From NCBI GenBank assembly GCA_020859945.1, contig JAJBVG010000073.1, positions 23,770 to 87,769 on the forward strand: a stretch of DNA of 64,000 nucleotides, given 5' to 3'. The notes under the pieces were generated by a model, which had not been told where the DNA came from, made no database searches, and saw nothing but the letters and a program-made list of their open reading frames with translations. This document shows, piece by piece, positions 58,274 to 64,000 of the stretch. Both the position numbers and the translations under genes were made by a program. This DNA comes from Clostridiales bacterium. Its GTDB lineage: Bacteria > Bacillota > Clostridia > Oscillospirales > Oscillospiraceae. Each line of letters starts with the position of its first letter. Position 1 is the first letter of the stretch.

Positions 58274-58870
58274 TCACTTGCTGTATCGGTTCTGGGCTTT
58301 CTCAAACCCCTGCTCCAGCACCATCTCCACCGCCTCCGCCGCGCGCTGGGCGGCGTCGTCTATCAGCTTGGCGTCCTCCGGGGAGAACTTTCCCAGCACC
58401 CAGGCGGCCAGGTCGTAGTCCGGGTGGGGCTTCTGGCCCACGCCCATCTTGATGCGGGGGAACTGGTCTGTCCCCAATTCCTCTATGATGGATTTCAGGC
58501 CATTATGCCCCCCGGCGCTGCCTTTTTTCCGCAGGCGGAGGGTTCCCGTGGGCAGAGACACGTCGTCGCAGACCACCAGAATGTGGTCCGGCTCAATTTT
58601 ATAAAAGTGGGCGGCCTCCTCCACGGCCTCGCCGGAGAGGTTCATATAGGTCTGGGGCTTCATGGCCAGGATGCGCACCCCGCCGCAGGAAAAGTCCCCT
58701 ACCAGGGCGCGGAACTTAGAGCGGTTGATGCGCTGGCCGGTCTTTTGCTCCAGGGCGGACGCCGCCCGGAATCCGGCGTTGTGTCGGGTGTTATCGTACT
58801 TGGGGCCGGGGTTGCCCAGAAACACCACCAGCCACTCCACCGGCCCCTGCCGGTTTTTGAAAAGAAACAT
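58274..58870 (-). CDS. pth: Peptidyl-tRNA hydrolase
   Basis: VVFLGNPGPKYDNTRHNAGF; KPQTYMNLSGEAV; GGHNGLKSII. Confidence 0.97.
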   Translation of the reverse strand: MFLFKNRQGPVEWLVVFLGNPGPKYDNTRHNAGFRAASALEQKTGQRINRSKFRALVGDFSCGGVRILAMKPQTYMNLSGEAVEEAAHFYKIEPDHILVVCDDVSLPTGTLRLRKKGSAGGHNGLKSIIEELGTDQFPRIKMGVGQKPHPDYDLAAWVLGKFSPEDAKLIDDAAQRAAEAVEMVLEQGFEKAQNRYSK

Positions 58871-58950
58871 CGTCTGCCTCCTGCCCGAAATGGGCGGTCA
58901 AAGGGATGAAAAACAACTCAGGAAAGGAAGGAACGCGCAAACGCCCCAAA

Positions 58951-58975
58951 GGGGTCATCGGCGGGCGATGACCCC
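58951..58975 (-). terminator. Hairpin downstream of prs
   Basis: GGGGTCATCG-gcggg-CGATGACCCC. Confidence 0.6.
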
Positions 58976-59021
58976 TGAAGGGCTATAAAAGCATAAAATA
59001 GTTCGTGATAGCGGCAAAATC

Positions 59022-59996
59022 TCAGCTGTAGATGGCGTTCATGGAGGCGTCGTTGAACATCCGGGAGATGGCCTCCGCGAACATGGGCGCCACGGTCAGA
59101 TAGTGGATCTTGCTGCTCAGCTCCTTGGGAGCAGGGATGGTGTCCAGCAGCACCAGCTCGTCCAGGAAGGAGTTGTCGATGCGCTCCATGGCCGGACCGG
59201 AGAGAACGCCGTGGCTGGCGCAGGCGGTGACGCTCTTGGCCCCGCCGATGGTCATCAGCGCCTTGGCCGCGCCGCAGAGGGAACCGGCCGTATCCACCAT
59301 GTCGTCCAGCAGGATAACGTTCTTGTCCTTCACGTCACCGATGATGTTCATGACCTCGGAGGAGTTGGCCTTCTGGCGGCGCTTGTCCACGATGGCCATG
59401 GGCATGTTCATCTGCTGGGCGAAGTTCCGCACCCGGGCCACGGAGCCAACGTCAGGGGAGACCACCATGGTGTTGTCATAGCTGTCCGCGAACTTCTTTT
59501 TAAAGTACTCCACAAACAGGGTGCCGCCCTGGAGGTTGTCCATGGGGATGTCGAAGAAACCCTGGATCTGGAGACAGTGGATGTCCATGGTCAGCACATG
59601 GTCCGCTCCCGCCTTAGTCAGCAGGTCGGACACCAGCCGTGCGGAGATGGGATCTCTGGGCTTGGTCTTGCGGTCTTGCCGGGCATAGCCAAAGTAGGGG
59701 AGGACCGCGGTGATGCGCCCGGCGGAGGCCCGCTTCAGCGCGTCCAGCATGATGAGCATTTCCATCAGGTAGTCGTTGACGCTGCGGTACTCTTTCTGTC
59801 CCGGCTTGCCGGTGGCGCAGGTGGACTGGACGACGTACACATCGCTGCCCCGGACGGTCTCGTAGATGGAGGCGAAGCTCTCCCCGTCGGAGAACGCGCC
59901 GCACTCGGAGTTGCCCATGGGGACGCCGATTTGCTTGCAGATGGCCCTGGTCAGGGCGGGGTTGGAGCTGCCGCTGAAAATCTTGAGGTCTTTCAT
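59022..59996 (-). CDS. prs: Ribose-phosphate pyrophosphokinase
   Basis: LKIFSGSSNPALTRAICKQIG; YFGYARQDRKTKPRDPISARL; NVILLDDMVDTAGSLCGAA. Confidence 0.96.
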   Translation of the reverse strand: MKDLKIFSGSSNPALTRAICKQIGVPMGNSECGAFSDGESFASIYETVRGSDVYVVQSTCATGKPGQKEYRSVNDYLMEMLIMLDALKRASAGRITAVLPYFGYARQDRKTKPRDPISARLVSDLLTKAGADHVLTMDIHCLQIQGFFDIPMDNLQGGTLFVEYFKKKFADSYDNTMVVSPDVGSVARVRNFAQQMNMPMAIVDKRRQKANSSEVMNIIGDVKDKNVILLDDMVDTAGSLCGAAKALMTIGGAKSVTACASHGVLSGPAMERIDNSFLDELVLLDTIPAPKELSSKIHYLTVAPMFAEAISRMFNDASMNAIYS

Positions 59997-60137
59997 AACA
60001 AAATCATTCCTCTCCTGGATTCAGTCTCTTTTTTCAGGAATTTGCGAATGAATGAGAGACATAAGGGCGGGTATTGCCCGCGATGCGGATGGGTGACAGA
60101 TACAGCGCGTTTTTATGGACGGCCTTTGAGCCGTATT

Positions 60138-60941
60138 TTATTCTTTTATGACCTGGAACGGTCCGACCCGCGTCCCATCGGGCAGGCGGACACCGGACAC
60201 CTGGGAGGCGTTGACCACGCAGCCGCTGCCCAGCTCGCAGTCGGTGAGCATACTGTTGGGACCGAGGACGCAGCCCTCTCCGGTTTTCACCCGTCCCATC
60301 AAGATGGTGTTGGGCATGATGACGCTGCCGAGCGCGACCTGGGCGCCCGCCTCCACATAGGTGGTGTTGGGGTCGATGAGGTCCACACCCTCGTTCATTA
60401 GGCGATACAGGTTGTCCGCCAGCCCCAGCTCTCTGGCCTGGAACAGCTCCTTCGGGCTGGTCAGGGACAGCAGCTGAATTTCCGGGTCGCTAAGGGGGGA
60501 GTAGAAGTCGCCATAATTCAGGGCGTCCACGCCGCCCTCGGCCAGGTCAGCGGCTTCCACCCGGTAAACGCCCATCACGTCTCCGGCGGGGGTGAGAAAT
60601 TCTTCCTCCACCAGTTCCTGACAGGCGGAGCAGGACAACCACACCGGCTCGGTGATGGTGATGACCTTGCCCTCGCATTCGGCGGCGAAGTCCATCAACC
60701 GCTGGTTCAGGGACGGGTCGGCGCAGGAGACCACCTCCGTCCCAGCGGGGAAACACCCGGCGGTCAGGTCGGTCAAATCGTCCTCTGCAACGACAAAAAA
60801 CCGTTCCACGCCCTGCCGCTCCAGGCCCATGGCGAGCCAACTGGCGGCGGGAGAAAACAGAATCTTCTGTAGGAGGAACGGTTCACAAGAGGACTGGGCC
60901 GCCTCTCTCAGCACAAAAATCACCGCACTGGAAGCTGTCAT
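60138..60941 (-). CDS. GlmU-like protein with left-handed beta-helix tail but no recognisable nucleotidyltransferase signature
   Basis: C-terminal IDPNTTYVEAGAQVALGSVIMPNTILMGRVKTGEGCVLGPNSMLTDCELGSGCVV; N-terminus lacks LAAGxGTRM; adjacent to prs. Confidence 0.65.
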   Translation of the reverse strand: MTASSAVIFVLREAAQSSCEPFLLQKILFSPAASWLAMGLERQGVERFFVVAEDDLTDLTAGCFPAGTEVVSCADPSLNQRLMDFAAECEGKVITITEPVWLSCSACQELVEEEFLTPAGDVMGVYRVEAADLAEGGVDALNYGDFYSPLSDPEIQLLSLTSPKELFQARELGLADNLYRLMNEGVDLIDPNTTYVEAGAQVALGSVIMPNTILMGRVKTGEGCVLGPNSMLTDCELGSGCVVNASQVSGVRLPDGTRVGPFQVIKE

Positions 60942-61340
60942 AGCCCATTCTCCCCTTTCATCTTCGTATGGGTTTTCGGTTGCGCCGCCTCGCTGCGGCT
61001 CCGCCGGGGGTGTGCGCAAGCGGTTTCCCCCAGCGTCCCCTATTATAGCAAATGAAATTGAATTTTGCACACGAAAATACACATTTTTTTAATAAAATGA
61101 AAGGATTTGTTGTTTGTACAATTTTATCCCCCTTTTTCCCCGCTGTTTTCGGTATTTTTGCCAGTTTCCGCGAAAGGAAACCGGAGTAAAGTTTACGAAA
61201 AATGGTCCCGGAGCATTGCCTGTGTTTGACCAAGTATGATATACTGCTTAACGGCCTTTTCCCACCTGAATGATTTGGAATTGGACTTGAGGCGCACCAC
61301 AGACAAACTGCGGCAGCGTCTGAACAGAAACGAGGATAGT

Positions 61341-62258
61341 ATGATAGATTTCAAACGTCCGCAATTGGCGGACAAAACGTGGATCGACCCCATCTTCCGC
61401 GCCTCCGGCTTCCGCAGCTGCGAATACACCTTCCCTAACCTGATGGCCTGGGCGGAGGCATTCAGCGAGACAGTGGCCCTGGTGGACGGCTTTGTGGTGG
61501 TTCATGTGGGCACAGACGAGGGAGGCTACGGCTGGGCCGCCGGTTCCGGCGACCGCAAAGCCCTGCTCCGCACCCTGGCCCAAGACGCGGCGGAACGGGG
61601 CCGCTCGCTCCGGCTGCTGGGTCTGACCGAAGAACAAACCCAGGAACTGGAAGCCCTGTTTCTCGGGAAATTCACCTTTACCAACTACCGAAACGCAGCG
61701 GACTACTGTTACACCGTGGACAAGCTGGCTGACCTGGCGGGGAAAAAGCTCCACGCCAAGCGCAACCACATTCACCGGTTCGTGGAGAACTACCCGGACT
61801 GGCGGGTGGCGGAGATCACCCCGGAGAATCTGGACCAGTGCGTGGCCCTGGCCCGGGACTGGGAACAGGCCCAGGCAGAGGCCGGACTGGACGACTGGAA
61901 CGAGCAGGAGGGCGAAGCTGCCCTTCACCTCTGCATCCAGCACTATGAGGCGCTGGAGCTGGAGGGCCTGCTTCTTTACGGGGAGGGCAAACCCCTGGCC
62001 TTCACCATGGGGCGGAGCATCGGCGGGGACACCTACGACGTGATTTTTGAGAAGTCCTACGCCGACATCCAGGGGGCCTACGCCATGATCAACCGGGAGT
62101 TCGCCCGTTGGATTCGGGACCACCACCCGGAAATCGTCTACCTGAACCGGGAGGACGACATGGGAGAGCCGGGACTGCGGAAGGCCAAGCTCTCCTACCG
62201 CCCGGACCTGATGGTGGAAAAGCATCTGGCCTGTCTGAAACCGGGGGAGACCCTGTGA
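61341..62258 (+). CDS. DUF2156 domain-containing protein (phosphatidylglycerol lysyltransferase C-terminal-like GNAT fold)
   Basis: WIDPIFRASGFRSCEYTFPNLMAW; LHAKRNHIHRFVENYPDW; NREDDMGEPGLRKAKLSYRP. Confidence 0.9.
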   Translation: MIDFKRPQLADKTWIDPIFRASGFRSCEYTFPNLMAWAEAFSETVALVDGFVVVHVGTDEGGYGWAAGSGDRKALLRTLAQDAAERGRSLRLLGLTEEQTQELEALFLGKFTFTNYRNAADYCYTVDKLADLAGKKLHAKRNHIHRFVENYPDWRVAEITPENLDQCVALARDWEQAQAEAGLDDWNEQEGEAALHLCIQHYEALELEGLLLYGEGKPLAFTMGRSIGGDTYDVIFEKSYADIQGAYAMINREFARWIRDHHPEIVYLNREDDMGEPGLRKAKLSYRPDLMVEKHLACLKPGETL

Positions 62259-63085
62259 CCGGCCTGTGCCGCCCCTCCCGCCGGGAGGAGGTCTCCCAAC
62301 TGGCCCGTCTGTGGAAGATTTGCTTTGGGGACACCGACGACTATATCGCCCACTACTTTTCCACTTACTACCGCCCGGACCGTGCGCTGGTGCTGGAGGA
62401 CGGGGGCAAACTCCGCTCCATGCTGCTGACCTTCCCCAACGTCCTGGTGACGGGGGAGGGGAAGGAAGTCCCAGCTTGTTATATTTACGCCTTTTGCACC
62501 GCGCCGGAGGCCCAGAGCCAGGGCTATGGCCGCCGCCTGCTGGCCTGGGCGGAGGAACAGGCCGCCCGTCAGGGTATCCAGCTGGCGGTGATGGTCCCCG
62601 GCGAGGCCAGTTTGTTCGATTTTTACGAGACGTTGGGCTACCGGACCGTATTTTTCCACCGGGAGCAGATTTTTACCCAAACCGGACCGGCAGACTGCAT
62701 CCCGGTCCCCTGCGATGGGGCGGCCTACGCCGCCCGGCGGGAGGCGCTGTTGGAGGGGACATTCCACATGGCCTATCCCTCGGAGGTGCTGGAGTATCAG
62801 CGCTCCCTGTGCCGCCGGACGGGGGGCGACCTCTTCCTGTGGGAGGACGGCCTCGCAGCCGTGGAGACCGACGGGGCGACCCTGTACTGCAAGGAGTTGC
62901 TGACGGCTCATCCCCAGGAGGCGGTCAACGCCCTGCTGTCCTGTTTCGGCATGAACCGCGCCGTGGTCCGCACCCCGGCGGAGTCCAAGGACGGCGCAAA
63001 GGGCTTCGCCGTGGCAAAATCCCTCGTCCCCGGTGGAGACGGGCAGGCGACATCAACCGGATATCTGGCCTTTGCCTTTGACTGA
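62255..63085 (+). CDS. GNAT family N-acetyltransferase
   Basis: GTG start overlapping previous stop; CYIYAFCTAPEAQSQGYGRRLLAWAEEQAARQG. Confidence 0.85.
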   Translation: MTGLCRPSRREEVSQLARLWKICFGDTDDYIAHYFSTYYRPDRALVLEDGGKLRSMLLTFPNVLVTGEGKEVPACYIYAFCTAPEAQSQGYGRRLLAWAEEQAARQGIQLAVMVPGEASLFDFYETLGYRTVFFHREQIFTQTGPADCIPVPCDGAAYAARREALLEGTFHMAYPSEVLEYQRSLCRRTGGDLFLWEDGLAAVETDGATLYCKELLTAHPQEAVNALLSCFGMNRAVVRTPAESKDGAKGFAVAKSLVPGGDGQATSTGYLAFAFD

Positions 63086-63182
63086 GCCGCCCTCTATCAC
63101 GAAAAATTCACAAAAGAATCGGTTGAAACCTGTGCGGTTTTATGGTAGAGTATACACATAGCAAAGCCCCCCTTTTCCTTTA

Positions 63183-63344
63183 GGGCAACACCGCATAATT
63201 AGTGCTTCGGCGTCTTGCGGTAAATTTCCGCCATAACTGCGTTGCAAAAACTTGAAATCCACAAAGGATTCCTGCGTTTTTGCGCCTTGTTCTGACGAAA
63301 ATTTTCTACGCAATCCACTCTTGCCGAATTATACGGTGCCGCCC
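63183..63344. mobile_element. MITE-like element with imperfect 20-bp terminal inverted repeats, carrying structured repeat copy 2 (minus orientation)
   Basis: Left GGGCAACACCGCATAATTAG vs right revcomp GGGCGGCACCGTATAATTCG; internal hairpin 63244-63283. Confidence 0.7.
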
Positions 63345-63387
63345 CGAACATGAAAAGGAAAAAAGCAATGTTAAGGAGTGATTCTCT

Positions 63388-63798
63388 ATGGTAAGAGTGA
63401 TTATGGGCAGCGCAGGTGCGGGAAAGACCAAGCAGTTGATCGACCTGCTCAACGCCGCTGTCACCACAGAGCATGGCAACATCATCTGCATCGAGCCAAA
63501 CCTCGACCTGACCTATAATATCCACCACGACATCCGTCTGGTGGCTGCCAACGAATACCCCATCCGTTCCTTCGAGAAGTTACAGGGCTTCCTGTGCGGG
63601 CTGTATGCCGGCAACTACGACATCACCCACATCTTCGTGGACAACCTGTGCAAGATCGCAGGCACCAAGGACCCCGTTCAGGTCGAGCAGTTCCTGGACT
63701 GGCTGGATAACTTTGGCGACAAGAACAACATCAAGTTCACCATCACCATGTCCTCCACCCCGGAGCTGGCCACCGAAGGCATCAAGAAGTATTGCTAA
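63388..63798 (+). CDS. Small P-loop ATP-binding protein of unknown function (136 aa)
   Basis: Walker A GSAGAGKT; HIFVDNL Walker B-like; AAGGAGTG upstream. Confidence 0.7.
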   Translation: MVRVIMGSAGAGKTKQLIDLLNAAVTTEHGNIICIEPNLDLTYNIHHDIRLVAANEYPIRSFEKLQGFLCGLYAGNYDITHIFVDNLCKIAGTKDPVQVEQFLDWLDNFGDKNNIKFTITMSSTPELATEGIKKYC

Positions 63799-63832
63799 GC
63801 ACTTCTGTATCATCCCAAATCGCTGCAAAAAA

Positions 63833-63859
63833 GCCCTCCGAACGCCGGAGGGCTTTTTA
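63833..63859 (+). terminator. Terminator AAAGCCCTCCG-aacg-CCGGAGGGCTTTTT
   Basis: Perfect stem followed by T run. Confidence 0.9.
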
Positions 63860-63868
63860 TTTCTCTTT

Positions 63869-64000
63869 TTACTGGTTCGTCCCGCTGCTCTCCCCGCTCC
63901 GGCGGTGATGAGGCCGGTGACGGCGGCGGGAGGCCCCGCCGGAGGGACGTTTTTCCTCCTCGCCCTGCTTGGCGGGGGCGGGACGGCTGTTTTTCCGGGG
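63869..64000 (-). CDS. C-terminal basic tail of an unidentified protein (runs off window end)
   Basis: Open frame ...PRKNSRPAPAKQGEEEKRPSGGASRRRHRPHHRRSGESSGTNQ*; too short to identify. Confidence 0.4.
   Translation of the reverse strand, partial: PRKNSRPAPAKQGEEEKRPSGGASRRRHRPHHRRSGESSGTNQ

Overview
The window is chromosomal, GC-rich Firmicutes DNA, most like an Oscillospiraceae-type clostridial genome (inferred from gene content and operon order; no database search was run). It is dense with housekeeping operons: rubrerythrin/rubredoxin; zapA-U32-dut-maf-mreCD-pbp2; larB-recQ; tdk and a BMP-family nucleoside ABC transporter with pdp-udk-deoC; pdxS-pdxT-ECF S component; SAM-I riboswitch-metK; acpP-fabD-fabG-fabF-(accB-like)-fabZ; T-box-trpE-trpGD-trpC-trpF-trpB-trpA; rpsF-ssb-rpsR; mfd-pth-prs-(glmU-like). 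I saw no rRNA, tRNA, CRISPR array, prophage or intact IS. The most interesting signals are: (1) a compact, probably unannotated type I toxin-antitoxin locus at 1383-1778, with a 30-aa holin-like toxin ORF (TTG start) converging on a small RNA, each with a near-consensus promoter, sharing one terminator hairpin; (2) a hairpin present at 19993-20032 and, inverted, at 63244-63283, whose helix differs only by compensatory base-pair changes while its loops are identical; one copy lies in an ABC-transporter leader, the other inside a MITE-like element; (3) a biotin-carrier-like gene in the accB slot that lacks a biotinyl domain; (4) a GlmU-like gene in the glmU slot that lacks the nucleotidyltransferase signature; (5) several dispersed intergenic repeat families that share an internal module. 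All calls come from reading the sequence and the supplied ORF translations.
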